Assembly (NCBI GenBank): GCA_963698735.1
Contig: CAVOSA010000019.1
Coordinates: 248,001 to 312,000 of the forward strand
Origin: RPQJ01 sp963698735
GTDB taxonomy: Bacteria; Pseudomonadota; Gammaproteobacteria; Steroidobacterales; Steroidobacteraceae
DNA: 64,000 nt
Direction: 5' to 3'
Shown: in pieces, positions 26,605 to 35,708 of the stretch
Layout: every line of letters begins with the position of its first letter
Position numbering within the stretch: the first letter of the stretch is position 1
Position numbers and translations under genes: made by a program
The notes under the pieces: generated by a model
The model's database searches: none
Told to the model about the DNA's origin: nothing
What the model saw: the letters and a program-made list of their open reading frames with translations, nothing else

Positions 26605-27180
26605 ATGCCACGCCCGAATTCCTTTTTCCGCTCGATCGCGCTGAGCCTGGCGGCCTGCGCAGCGCTGGTCGCAGGCAATGCGGGCGCGTCGACGTTGCCG
26701 GAGCCAGTCCTCAAGGGCAACTACGGGCTGCAGCGGGTCGGAGCTGGCCAGCTGAACTGGCTGGGGCGCCCGGTGTACGCGGCGAGCCTGTGGACGACTG
26801 CCGGCAGTTTTGGCGGATACCTGACAGGTGAACCCGTCGCGCTCAGCTTGTGGTACCAGCGTGAGTTCTCGCGGGAGCAACTGCTCAAGATCACGGCCAC
26901 CGCATGGCGGCTGATGGGCTCCGTGCCACCGGACCAGCGCGACCAGTGGCTGGCGTCGCTGAAGACCTTCTGGTCCGACGTCGGGCCGGGCGACAACGTC
27001 ACTACGGTGGTCGTGCCGGGTCGGGCGACCCGCTTCTACGATCAGCAGGGATTCAGGGGTCAGATCGACGATCCGGCCTTCGGGCCGTCGTTCCTCGCGA
27101 TCTGGCTGGACCAGCGCAGCGTCGTCGGGGACCTGCGCGTGCAGCTGCTTGGCGCAGAAAGCACCGTTGCCAGACGGTGA
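26605..27180 (+). CDS. Chalcone isomerase-like exported protein
   Basis: 191 residues. A signal peptide (FFRSIALSLAACAALVAGNAGA) and a mature domain with YAASLWTT, ALSLWYQREFSREQLLKITA and FLAIWLDQRSV, the pattern of the bacterial periplasmic chalcone-isomerase-like family. Plant relatives bind fatty acids, but the bacterial role is not known. It lies between phr and a desaturase in a tight plus-strand series, which suggests a lipid-linked function. Confidence 0.8.
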   Translation: MPRPNSFFRSIALSLAACAALVAGNAGASTLPEPVLKGNYGLQRVGAGQLNWLGRPVYAASLWTTAGSFGGYLTGEPVALSLWYQREFSREQLLKITATAWRLMGSVPPDQRDQWLASLKTFWSDVGPGDNVTTVVVPGRATRFYDQQGFRGQIDDPAFGPSFLAIWLDQRSVVGDLRVQLLGAESTVARR

Positions 27181-27191
27181 ATGAGATTCAC

Positions 27192-28145
27192 ATGAGCGAT
27201 CCGGAGAGCGGCGGCCTGCTGCTCAAGCTGCGCCAATGGTTCGATTCCGGTGAGCCCGATCCCGACGCGCCTCGGCAGGGGGCCGGCGAGACCGGGGTCG
27301 ACTGGGGCCGCATCGTGCCGTTTGCGCTCATGCACCTGGCCTGTCTCTTTGTGCTCTATGTCGGCGTCAGTGCCACGGCCATCGCCGCCTGCGTGGCCAT
27401 GTATCTCGTGCGCATGTTCGCTATCACCGGCTTCTATCACCGCTACTTCTCCCACCGGTCGTTCCGGACCTCGCGCCCGGCGCAGTTCGTATTCGCCCTG
27501 CTTGGTGCTTCGGCTGTGCAGCGAGGTCCGATCTGGTGGGCGGCGCACCACCGGCACCACCACGCCTTCTCTGACAAGCCTCAGGATACGCATTCGCCGG
27601 TGCAGGACGGCTTCCTGTGGGCGCACATGGGCTGGTTCCTGTCGAAGCATCACTTCCATCCGGACCTGCGCCGTGTCCGCGACCTGCTGCAATACCCGGA
27701 ACTGCGGTGGCTCGACCGCTTCGACATCCTGGTGCCGTTCGTGCTCGCACTTGGCTTGCTGCTCACCGGCATGGCGCTAGAGCAGTTCGCGCCACAGCTC
27801 GGCACGACTGGCGGACAACTGCTGGTGTGGGGCTTCTTCGTGTCGACGGTCGCCTGCTACCACGGCACTTACACGATCAACTCGCTCTGTCACGGCTGGG
27901 GTTCGCGCCGCTACCAGACCAAGGACGACAGCCGCAACAATGCGCTGCTCGCCTTGATCACGCTCGGTGAGGGCTGGCACAACAACCACCACCACTACCC
28001 GAGCGCGGCGCGCCAGGGGTTCTACTGGTGGGAGATCGACATTACCTATTACCTTCTGCGCGGCCTGGCAGCGATCGGTGTGATCTGGGACCTCAACCAG
28101 GTTCCGTCGCGCATCCGCGACGTCCGCGCAGCGAGCCCGGCATGA
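27192..28145 (+). CDS. Membrane acyl desaturase (delta-9 type)
   Basis: 317 residues. The three histidine boxes of membrane di-iron desaturases are present: HRYFSH, HHRHHH and HNNHHH, with four or more membrane helices around them. ATG 27192 follows the previous stop by 11 bases. It introduces a double bond in acyl chains using oxygen and electrons from a redox partner. It provides the unsaturated chain that the downstream methyltransferase-like and flavin enzymes would act on. Confidence 0.92.
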   Translation: MSDPESGGLLLKLRQWFDSGEPDPDAPRQGAGETGVDWGRIVPFALMHLACLFVLYVGVSATAIAACVAMYLVRMFAITGFYHRYFSHRSFRTSRPAQFVFALLGASAVQRGPIWWAAHHRHHHAFSDKPQDTHSPVQDGFLWAHMGWFLSKHHFHPDLRRVRDLLQYPELRWLDRFDILVPFVLALGLLLTGMALEQFAPQLGTTGGQLLVWGFFVSTVACYHGTYTINSLCHGWGSRRYQTKDDSRNNALLALITLGEGWHNNHHHYPSAARQGFYWWEIDITYYLLRGLAAIGVIWDLNQVPSRIRDVRAASPA

Positions 28146-29425
28146 GGATCGCAGTCGTCGGCAGCGGCATCGCCGGACTGTATGCGGCTTGGCGTCTCGC
28201 CCCCGCCAACGACGTGACGCTGTTCGAAGCTGCGGACTACGCGGGCGGCCACACCAACACGGTCGACGTCGAACTCGGCGGTCGCCACTGGGCGATCGAC
28301 ACGGGTTTCATCGTCTTCAACGACTGGACCTACCCGAACTTCATCGCAATGCTCGGTGAACTCGGGGTGGCGTGGCAGCCCTCCAACATGAGTTTCAGCC
28401 TGCGCTGCGAGCGGTCAGGCCTGGAATACAACGGCACGTCGGTCAACTCGCTGTTCGCACAGCGACGCAACATCGTCCGGCCGTCGTTCCTGCGCATGAT
28501 CGCGGACATCCTGCGCTTCAATGCGCGCGCCAAGGCCTGGCTGCACGATCCCCGCTCGGCGGACGTCACGCTCGGCGAGTTCCTCGCTGCGGGCGGTTAC
28601 TCGCAGCAGTTCGTCGCGCATTACGTGGTGCCGATGGGACGCGCGATCTGGTCGGCCGAGGAGTCGGCCATGCTGTCGTTCCCGGCGCGGTTCTTCATCG
28701 GCTTCTTCGACCGCCACGGTTTCCTCAACGTCGACGACCGTCCGGTCTGGCAGACCGTGCGCGGCGGCTCCCGTGAATACGTGCGCGCGCTGCTCGCGGC
28801 CACACCGGCCACCGTGCGACTGTCCACGCCGGTGGAATCGATCCGCCGCCTGCCAAACCAGGTGCTGCTGCGTACACGTTCCGGTGACGTCGAGGCGTTC
28901 GACCACGTGTTCCTGGCGTGCCATTCGGACCAGGCGCTCGCGCTGCTCGAAGCGCCCACCCCCGCCGAGAGCGAAGCCCTCGGCGCCATGCCGTACGCGG
29001 CCAACGAAGCCATCCTGCACACGGACAGCAGCATCCTGCCGCGGCGCAGGCTCGCCCAGGCGGCATGGAACTACCACCTGCTGCGGGACCCGCAGGAACC
29101 CGTTGCGCTGACGTACGACATGAACGTGCTGCAGGATCTCCGGGGCGCGCCTGCGCGCTTCCTGGTCACCCTCAATCACCGCGGCGCGATCGACGAACGC
29201 CACATCCTCCGGACCTTCCGGTACGCGCATCCTGTGTACACGCCGGCCGGTGTCGCGGCGCAGGCACGGCACCGCGAGCTGAACGGCGCCCGGCGCACGT
29301 ACTTCTGCGGCGCGTACTGGCGCTCGGGATTTCATGAAGACGGTGTCGTCAGCGCGCAGGCGGCGCTGGCGCATTTCGGCGAGGACCTCGAACGTGCACA
29401 GCTGCCTTTATCAAGGGTCGGTTAG
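28142..29425 (+). CDS. FAD-dependent amine-oxidase-like oxidoreductase
   Basis: 427 residues. Dinucleotide-binding N-terminus (IAVVGSGIAGLYAAWRLA) with the second motif DTGFIVFNDWTYPNF, and a C-terminal FAD segment (YFCGAYWRSGFHEDGVVSA). This NAD/FAD family regularly sits with DUF1365 and a Cfa-like gene; in Rhodobacter sphaeroides a homologous gene pair is tied to furan fatty acid formation. Role here as a fatty-acyl dehydrogenase is an inference. It overlaps both neighbours. Confidence 0.87.
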   Translation: MRIAVVGSGIAGLYAAWRLAPANDVTLFEAADYAGGHTNTVDVELGGRHWAIDTGFIVFNDWTYPNFIAMLGELGVAWQPSNMSFSLRCERSGLEYNGTSVNSLFAQRRNIVRPSFLRMIADILRFNARAKAWLHDPRSADVTLGEFLAAGGYSQQFVAHYVVPMGRAIWSAEESAMLSFPARFFIGFFDRHGFLNVDDRPVWQTVRGGSREYVRALLAATPATVRLSTPVESIRRLPNQVLLRTRSGDVEAFDHVFLACHSDQALALLEAPTPAESEALGAMPYAANEAILHTDSSILPRRRLAQAAWNYHLLRDPQEPVALTYDMNVLQDLRGAPARFLVTLNHRGAIDERHILRTFRYAHPVYTPAGVAAQARHRELNGARRTYFCGAYWRSGFHEDGVVSAQAALAHFGEDLERAQLPLSRVG

Positions 29426-30203
29426 GCACCGGCGGTTCGAGCCGGCGGGACATGCGTTCCACTACCGGCTGGCGCTGCTGTACCTCGACCTCGACGAAAC
29501 CGGGACCGTGTTTGCGGGACGCTGGCTGTGGTCGGCAGGAAAGCGGCCGGGGCTCGCGCACTGGCATCGTGCCGACCACTACGGCGATCCGGAGCGCGAC
29601 TTGCGCGAGTGCATCCGCGAACTGGTGCGCACGCGCGCGGGCATTGAGGCTGCCGGGCCGATCCGCCTGCTGACGCATCCGCGGCATTTCGGCTACGGCT
29701 TCAATCCAGTGAGCTTCTATTTCTGTTTCGACGCGGCCGATCGCGATCTCGTCGCCATCGTCGCCGAGGTCGACAACACGCCGTGGGGCGAGCGGCACTG
29801 CTACGTCCTGCCACAGCACGCCAATCGCGGCACGCCGGAGCGCCTGCAGTTCCTGTTCGGCAAGGATTTCCACGTCTCACCCTTCATGCCCATGGACATG
29901 GGGTACGACTGGCGCTTCACGCGGCCTGACCAGGCGCTGGCCGTGCACATGACAAGCCAGCGCGAAGGGCGCAAGGCGTTCGAGGCGACCATGACGCTGA
30001 GGCGCAAGCCGATCACCGGCGCGGCGCTCGCCGGGTCGCTCGCGCGCCATCCACTGGTCACTTTGAAGGTCACCGCCGCAATCTACTGGCAGGCGTTGCG
30101 GCTCTGGCTCAAGCGCGTGCCGGTGTACACCCATCCCGACAAGACCGGCGCAGGTCATCGACACCGCGACGGCCGGATCGATCCCGTGGAGACGACGCCA
30201 TGA
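29394..30203 (+). CDS. DUF1365 family protein
   Basis: 269 residues from GTG 29394 (GAGGA eight bases upstream), overlapping the flavin enzyme gene by 32 bases and cfa by four. Conserved blocks: LYLDLDET near the start, HPRHFGYGFNPVSFYFCFD, DNTPWGERHCYVLP and KDFHVSPFMPMDMGYDWRF. DUF1365 proteins are almost always encoded between this flavin enzyme and a Cfa-like enzyme. Biochemical function is unknown to me. Confidence 0.9.
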   Translation: MHSCLYQGSVRHRRFEPAGHAFHYRLALLYLDLDETGTVFAGRWLWSAGKRPGLAHWHRADHYGDPERDLRECIRELVRTRAGIEAAGPIRLLTHPRHFGYGFNPVSFYFCFDAADRDLVAIVAEVDNTPWGERHCYVLPQHANRGTPERLQFLFGKDFHVSPFMPMDMGYDWRFTRPDQALAVHMTSQREGRKAFEATMTLRRKPITGAALAGSLARHPLVTLKVTAAIYWQALRLWLKRVPVYTHPDKTGAGHRHRDGRIDPVETTP

Positions 30204-31507
30204 ACAAGCCCGGCACAGCCACCGCCTCCATCGCCCGCGCGATCGACACCTTGCCGCCGCCTGCGGCCGGCACCGCAGGCACGGGGCTGCAACGGCTCGG
30301 CAAGCGCCTGTTCCTGAATGCGCTCAGCAGGTTCCAGCACGGCGAACTGACGGTCGTCGTACCGGCCACCGGCGAGCGCCATGTATTCGGGCGGCGCACG
30401 CCGCAATGTGACGTGCACGCAACGCTCGAGATCCTGCACCCGCAGACGTTCGCCGACGCGGCGTTCGGCGGCACCGTGGGCGGCGGCGAGGCCTACATCC
30501 GCGGCCAGTGGCGCGCGGACGACCTGACGGCGCTGGTGCGATTGTTCGTGGCCAACCGCGAAGCAATGGAGTCATTCGAGGGCGCCGCGGCCTACGTCAG
30601 CGATCCCGTGCGGCGGGTGCTGCACTGGCTCAACCGCAACAGCGTCGACGGCAGCCGCCGCAATATCTCCGCGCACTACGATCTCGGCAACGACCTGTTC
30701 GCACTGTTTCTCGACCAGACGATGACGTATTCCTGCGCCTTGTTCGAGCGCGAGGACATGGGCCTGCACGAGGCCCAGGTCGCGAAACTCGACCGCATCT
30801 GCCGCCGGCTGCAGCTGAAGCCCAACGATCACCTCGCCGAAATCGGCACCGGTTGGGGCGGCCTCGCCCTGCACGCAGCGCAGCGCTACGGCTGCAGGGT
30901 CACGACCACGACGATTTCTCGCGAGCAGCACGACTGGGCCGCGGAGAAGCTCCAGGCGGCTGGACTGTTGCAGAGCGGCCAGGTCACGCTGCTGCTCGAG
31001 GACTATCGAAACCTTGCGGGCAAGTACGACAAACTGGTGTCGGTCGAGATGATCGAGGCAGTCGGCCACCAGTACCTGGACACGTACACGGCCAGGTGCT
31101 CGTCGCTGCTCAAGCCCGAGGGCGCAATGCTGCTGCAGGCGATCACGATCCAGGACCAGGTCTACGAGCAGGCGCTGAAGTCGGTCGACTTCATCCAGCG
31201 CTTCATCTTCCCGGGCAGCTTCATCCCGTCGGTCACGGCGATCGCCGATTCCTTCCGCCGCGTGACGGACATGAAGGTATTCCATCTCGAAGACATCGGC
31301 CCGCACTACGCGACGACGCTGCGCAAGTGGCGCGAGAACTTCTTCGCGCGTCTCCCGGACGTCCGCCAGCTGGGTTACCCGGACAGCTTCATCCGCATGT
31401 GGGAGTTCTATCTCTGCTATTGCGAGGGCGGCTTCCTCGAGCGGCAGATCGGCGACGTCCAGGTGTTGCTGACGAAACCGCGGTGCCGTCTTCCCGCGCC
31501 GGTCTGA
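30200..31507 (+). CDS. cfa: Cyclopropane-fatty-acyl-phospholipid synthase family methyltransferase
   Basis: 435 residues. Cfa family: a lipid-binding N-terminal domain and a SAM domain with AEIGTGWGGLALHAAQRYG, VSVEMIEAVGHQYL and FIFPGSFIPS; ISAHYDLGNDLF and MTYSCALFE are the family hallmarks. It methylates double bonds of membrane lipids, giving cyclopropane or methyl-branched chains. As last gene of the series it could supply the methylated intermediate for the flavin enzyme. The symbol marks the family; the exact product is uncertain. Confidence 0.9.
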   Translation: MNKPGTATASIARAIDTLPPPAAGTAGTGLQRLGKRLFLNALSRFQHGELTVVVPATGERHVFGRRTPQCDVHATLEILHPQTFADAAFGGTVGGGEAYIRGQWRADDLTALVRLFVANREAMESFEGAAAYVSDPVRRVLHWLNRNSVDGSRRNISAHYDLGNDLFALFLDQTMTYSCALFEREDMGLHEAQVAKLDRICRRLQLKPNDHLAEIGTGWGGLALHAAQRYGCRVTTTTISREQHDWAAEKLQAAGLLQSGQVTLLLEDYRNLAGKYDKLVSVEMIEAVGHQYLDTYTARCSSLLKPEGAMLLQAITIQDQVYEQALKSVDFIQRFIFPGSFIPSVTAIADSFRRVTDMKVFHLEDIGPHYATTLRKWRENFFARLPDVRQLGYPDSFIRMWEFYLCYCEGGFLERQIGDVQVLLTKPRCRLPAPV

Positions 31508-31722
31508 TTCGCTCGCGCCCGGAGCCCCCATGGACGGGATTTCGGCGTCCTCGCGGATCAATCTGGCGGAGTCGAGGCCTTGGGCCCTGCCGTTTGCCTG
31601 CCGGGGGCTCTCCATGAAGGGCCGTCGGGCGCGGCGGATGCTGGGGCACGGGTTTCACCTACTGGCCGGGCACCGCCGCTGACGCGACAATCCGGAACCA
31701 GTCCAACGCGCCGGAGCCCGCC

Positions 31723-32214
31723 ATGACCCAAGCCGCCATCCTCGAAGGCCTGAGCAAGTCCAAGCTGGCAGTCGAGATGACCGAGGAGCAACGCAAGGCG
31801 CTCGCGGCGGTCATGACGCTGCGCGACCTCGAACAGGGCGAGGTGATCGTGCGCGAAGGCGATACCGACGATCACCTGTACGTCGTCGTCAGCGGAGGCG
31901 TCGCCGTGGTCAAGGAAGCTGGCGCCGGCAGCGACAATGAAGTCACCCTCAACGTCATCCGGCCGGGCGACGTCGTCGGCGAACTGTCGTTCCTCGACGG
32001 CGCCACGCGGTACGCGTCGCTGGTGGCGCTCAGCGGCACGCGAGTGATCGGCCTGAGCCGCGGCGACCTGGAAGGCCTGCTCGAGACCAACCCTCACCTC
32101 GTTTACCGGGTGATGCGCGCCATCGTGCGGGTCGTCCACGACCTGCAACGCCGCCTGTCGATGCAGACGGCCGAACTGACGAACTACCTGTACAAGACGC
32201 ACGGGCGCTACTGA
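31723..32214 (+). CDS. Cyclic-nucleotide-binding (CAP_ED) domain protein without DNA-binding domain
   Basis: 163 residues. One CAP_ED beta-roll (about 25-135) with the phosphate-binding-cassette region GDVVGELSFLDGATRYASLVA; the C-terminal helix ends NYLYKTHGRY with no helix-turn-helix. It could sense a nucleotide and act on a partner protein. The gene precedes the ATP-grasp/Anbu operon by 145 bases, a gap that holds a palindrome. A functional link is possible but not shown. Confidence 0.85.
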   Translation: MTQAAILEGLSKSKLAVEMTEEQRKALAAVMTLRDLEQGEVIVREGDTDDHLYVVVSGGVAVVKEAGAGSDNEVTLNVIRPGDVVGELSFLDGATRYASLVALSGTRVIGLSRGDLEGLLETNPHLVYRVMRAIVRVVHDLQRRLSMQTAELTNYLYKTHGRY

Positions 32215-32237
32215 ATCGCCGACGCACTGAATTGGGT

Positions 32238-32253
32238 CGTCACGGTCGTGACG
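32238..32253. promoter_or_regulatory. Palindrome upstream of the ATP-grasp/Anbu operon
   Basis: Perfect inverted repeat CGTCACG-GT-CGTGACG, 106 bases before the first operon gene. Its compact symmetry is that of a dimeric regulator site. No matching regulator is identified in the window. Confidence 0.4.
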
Positions 32254-32358
32254 GCGGACCTTACGCACCGATCCGGCGCAGCCGACGGCGCAAAAAGGGC
32301 CATGCCGGGGTTGGCATGATTCTCGCTACTGCAGTACGGACTTCGCTGCCCAACCTCC

Positions 32359-33789
32359 ATGGACCGCCCAGACCAGCCCCCCCTGCCGCATGACGAGATG
32401 TACACCGCCGACGGCAAGGTGCGCCCGCCGTACGGCGTGTATTCGGAGTGGCTGATCCACCAGCCCGAGGACGTGCTGCGGCAGAAGCGCGCCGAAGCCG
32501 ACAGCCTCTTCCACCGCGTCGGCATCACGTTCGCGGTCTACGGCGAGCAGGACGGCAACGAGCGCCTGATCCCCTTCGACATCGTGCCGCGCATCCTGTC
32601 GGCTGACGAGTGGCGCAAGCTCGCCGCTGGATTGCGCCAGCGCGTGCAGGCGCTGAACGCATTCATCGCCGACATTTACCATGGCCAGGACATCCTGCGG
32701 GCCGGGCTGCTCGGTCCAGAGCAGATCTTCTGCAACCACCAGTACCGGCCGGAGATGCAGGGACTCGACGTGCCTGGTGGCATCTACGCGCACATCGCCG
32801 GCATCGACATCGTGCGGGCCGGTCAGGGCGAGTTCTACGTGCTGGAGGACAACCTGCGCGTGCCGTCCGGCGTGTCGTACATGCTCGAGGACCGCAAGAT
32901 GATGATGCGGTTGTTCCCGGAGCTGTTCGCGCTCAATCGGGTCGCGCCGGTCGAGCATTATCCGGATCGGCTGCTCGAGAACCTCGCGAGCGTCGCACCG
33001 GCGGGAGTCGCCGATCCCGTGGTCGTGGTGCTCACGCCGGGCGCGCACAACAGCGCGTACTTCGAGCACGCTTTCCTGGCGCAGCAGATGGGTGTCGAAC
33101 TCGTCGAGGGCCAGGACCTTTTCGTGCGCAGCGGCTTCGTCTACATGCGCACCACGCGCGGCCCGCAACGCGTGGACGTGATCTACCGCCGGATCGACGA
33201 CGACTTCCTCGATCCGCTCGTATTCCGGCCGGACTCCGTGCTCGGCGTGCCGGGGCTGATGTCCGCCTACCGCGCGGGGCGCGTCACCGTCGCGAATGCG
33301 ATCGGCACGGGCATCGCCGATGACAAGTCGATCTACCCCTACGTGCCCGACATGGTGCGCTTCTATCTTGGCGAGGAACCGCTGCTCGCCAACGTGCCGA
33401 CCCGCATCCTGCGCCGTCCCGACGACCTGGCGTATGCGCTGGCACACCTCGACGAACTCGTGGTCAAGGAGGTCCACGGCGCGGGCGGGTACGGCATGCT
33501 GGTCGGGCCGACGGCCTCGACGGCCGAGCGCGAGGACTTCCGCCTGCGCATCCTCGCCGCACCCGAGAAGTACATCGCGCAGCCGACGCTCGCACTCTCC
33601 ACGTGCCCCACGTTCGTCGAGCAGGGCGTGGCGCCCCGCCACATCGACCTGCGGCCATTCGTGCTGTCCGGCAAGGAAATCACGATCGTGCCGGGCGGGC
33701 TCACGCGCGTGGCGCTGCGCGCCGGCTCGCTGGTGGTGAACTCGTCGCAGGGCGGCGGCACCAAAGACACCTGGGTGCTGGAGGGCTGA
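32359..33789 (+). CDS. Circularly permuted ATP-grasp protein
   Basis: 476 residues, the standard length for the circularly permuted ATP-grasp type 2 family (formerly DUF404/DUF407). Seen: PFDIVPRIL, VLEDNLRVPSGVSYMLEDR, LTPGAHNSAYFEHAFLA, KEVHGAGGYGMLVGP and the C-terminal LRPFVLSG. By family it is an ATP-dependent ligase forming an amide or peptide-like bond on an unknown substrate. The alpha-E gene follows after three bases, a fixed pairing across bacteria. Confidence 0.93.
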   Translation: MDRPDQPPLPHDEMYTADGKVRPPYGVYSEWLIHQPEDVLRQKRAEADSLFHRVGITFAVYGEQDGNERLIPFDIVPRILSADEWRKLAAGLRQRVQALNAFIADIYHGQDILRAGLLGPEQIFCNHQYRPEMQGLDVPGGIYAHIAGIDIVRAGQGEFYVLEDNLRVPSGVSYMLEDRKMMMRLFPELFALNRVAPVEHYPDRLLENLASVAPAGVADPVVVVLTPGAHNSAYFEHAFLAQQMGVELVEGQDLFVRSGFVYMRTTRGPQRVDVIYRRIDDDFLDPLVFRPDSVLGVPGLMSAYRAGRVTVANAIGTGIADDKSIYPYVPDMVRFYLGEEPLLANVPTRILRRPDDLAYALAHLDELVVKEVHGAGGYGMLVGPTASTAEREDFRLRILAAPEKYIAQPTLALSTCPTFVEQGVAPRHIDLRPFVLSGKEITIVPGGLTRVALRAGSLVVNSSQGGGTKDTWVLEG

Positions 33790-33792
33790 GGC

Positions 33793-34746
33793 GTGCTGAG
33801 CAGCACCGCAGACCATGTGTACTGGCTCGGCCGCTACGCCGAACGCGCGGAGAACCTCGCGCGCACGCTCGACGTCCAGTACCGGCTCTCGCTGCTGCCG
33901 CGCTCGTCGGCCGCCGAGGACACGGGCTGGGGCCGCACGCTGGCTACGCTCAGCCTGGCCGACAGCTATACGGCGCGCTTCGGCGACGCGTTCGAGGCCC
34001 ACCGCGCCATCGACTTCCTCGCGTTCGACCGCGACAACCCATCGAGCATCCTGAGCTGCCTGCGGTCTGCGCGCGAGAACGCGCACGCCGTGCGCGGCAC
34101 CATTTCGTCCGAGATGTGGGAGACGTTCAATGCCACCTGGCTCGAGGCACGCAGCAACGCGCCGACGCGATTCACGGCGCGCAACGTCGCGGAGTTCATC
34201 GAATGGGTGAAGTACCGCGCCCACCTGGCCCGCGGCGTCGTGCTCGGCTCGATGCTGCGCGACGAGGGTTACCACTTCATGCAGATCGGCACGTTCCTCG
34301 AGCGTGCGGACGGCGTCGCGCGGCTGCTGCGGATCCGCCTCGCCTGCGAAGCCACAGACAATGCGGGCGAGCCGGTCACGCACGACTATCTGCCGTGGAC
34401 CGTGCTGCTGCGGGCACTCTCGGCCTACGAAATCTTCCGTCGCGTCTCGCGCGACCGCGTGACGCCGATGCACGTGATCGAGTTCACGGCGTTCCGGCCC
34501 GACGTGCCGCGCTCGCTGCTGCGCTCGGCCGAACTCGTGTTCGACAACCTGCAGGCGGTCGCCAATGCGCAATCGGTTGAGACCGTGCGCCGCGCGGGCG
34601 TTCTGCACGCGATGCTGCGCTTCGGCACGCTCGACACGCTGGGCGCCGCTGGCGCGGAATCGTTCCTGCAGGACGTGCTGGCGCGGGTAGCGGACCTGAG
34701 CGACCGCATCGGCAGGGACTTCCTCGGCCACGTGGCACTCGACTGA
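33793..34746 (+). CDS. Alpha-E domain protein (DUF403)
   Basis: 317 residues from GTG 33793, three bases after the ATP-grasp stop. All-helical alpha-E fold with LSSTADHVYWLGRYAERAEN at the N-terminus and the conserved FLERADGVARLLRI. It partners ATP-grasp and transglutaminase proteins in a predicted peptide-modification system described by comparative genomics (Iyer, Aravind and colleagues). Its own activity is unknown. Confidence 0.92.
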   Translation: MLSSTADHVYWLGRYAERAENLARTLDVQYRLSLLPRSSAAEDTGWGRTLATLSLADSYTARFGDAFEAHRAIDFLAFDRDNPSSILSCLRSARENAHAVRGTISSEMWETFNATWLEARSNAPTRFTARNVAEFIEWVKYRAHLARGVVLGSMLRDEGYHFMQIGTFLERADGVARLLRIRLACEATDNAGEPVTHDYLPWTVLLRALSAYEIFRRVSRDRVTPMHVIEFTAFRPDVPRSLLRSAELVFDNLQAVANAQSVETVRRAGVLHAMLRFGTLDTLGAAGAESFLQDVLARVADLSDRIGRDFLGHVALD

Positions 34747-34777
34747 CGGCCGGCTGCGCGCGCCCAGGGGAACCGAC

Positions 34778-35626
34778 ATGCAACTGCACATCCGGCACGA
34801 AACCAGCTACGTCTACGAAGAGACGGTGAGCTACAGCATCCAGTCGCTCAAGCTCACGCCGCGCAGCGAGCCGGGCCAACGGGTGCTGTCGTGGCGCATC
34901 ACGACGCCGGGCGAGCGGCTCGAGCAGATCGACCCGTACGGCAACGTCACCCATTTCGTGACGATGGAAACGCCGCACCGCGAGATGCGCATCGTGGTGG
35001 AAGGCATCGCAGACATCGCGGCTGATCAGGACAGCACCGGCGTGGCCGCGCCGCTGGCCGGCGAATTGTCGCCGCTCGCCTTCCTTGCGCCGACGAATCT
35101 GACCCGTGCGAACCAGTCCATCCGCGAGATGGCGGACCGCCACCTCGGCCGGCACCCACCCACGCGCGCGACGCTGCTGGACCTCGTGGCCGGCGTGCGC
35201 AACGCCGTCGCCTACGAACCCGGGATCACCGACGTGAGTCATTCCGCCATCGAGGCACTGGACCTCGGTGTCGGCGTCTGCCAGGACCAGGCGCACGTGT
35301 ACGTCGCCTGCTGCCGGGCGGCCGGCATTCCGGCGCGTTATGTCAGCGGCTACGTGTACACGGGCACCACCGGCGAGGTGGCAAGCCATGCATGGATCGA
35401 TGCATGGCTCGGCGACGTGGGTGGCTGGCTCAGCCTGGACGTGTCCCACGGCGAAGCGACGGGCGCCGCGCATTGCCGACTGGCGGTGGGCCGCGACTAT
35501 CTCGATGCAGCGCCGGTACGGGGCGTGCGGCGTGGCGGCGGCCGCGAGCATTTGACCGTCGCAGTCAAGCTCGCGGCGATGGGCGCCGGCGCGCCTGCAC
35601 CACCCGGGTTACACGCGCAACAGTGA
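34778..35626 (+). CDS. Transglutaminase-like protease
   Basis: 282 residues. N-terminal beta domain (LHIRHETSYVYEETVSYS) and a transglutaminase core with catalytic C168 (LGVGVCQDQAHV), H204 (ASHAWIDAWL) and the Asp in LSLDVSHG. Such enzymes cleave or form isopeptide bonds; here probably they process the product of the ATP-grasp enzyme. No signal peptide is seen, so it should be cytoplasmic. Confidence 0.92.
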   Translation: MQLHIRHETSYVYEETVSYSIQSLKLTPRSEPGQRVLSWRITTPGERLEQIDPYGNVTHFVTMETPHREMRIVVEGIADIAADQDSTGVAAPLAGELSPLAFLAPTNLTRANQSIREMADRHLGRHPPTRATLLDLVAGVRNAVAYEPGITDVSHSAIEALDLGVGVCQDQAHVYVACCRAAGIPARYVSGYVYTGTTGEVASHAWIDAWLGDVGGWLSLDVSHGEATGAAHCRLAVGRDYLDAAPVRGVRRGGGREHLTVAVKLAAMGAGAPAPPGLHAQQ

Positions 35627-35708
35627 GTACAGGCAACCGGCGGCGCGCTTGGCACGGGCGTCGACGTAGGCCTACCATTCCCTGTCACCGCGTTTTCCCG
35701 GAATCTCC

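Noticed and set aside
32326..34791. 821-codon open frame on the minus strand opposite the ATP-grasp and alpha-E genes
   Set aside because: The composition is Arg/His/Val-rich antisense of two recognisable families; it has no domain of its own.
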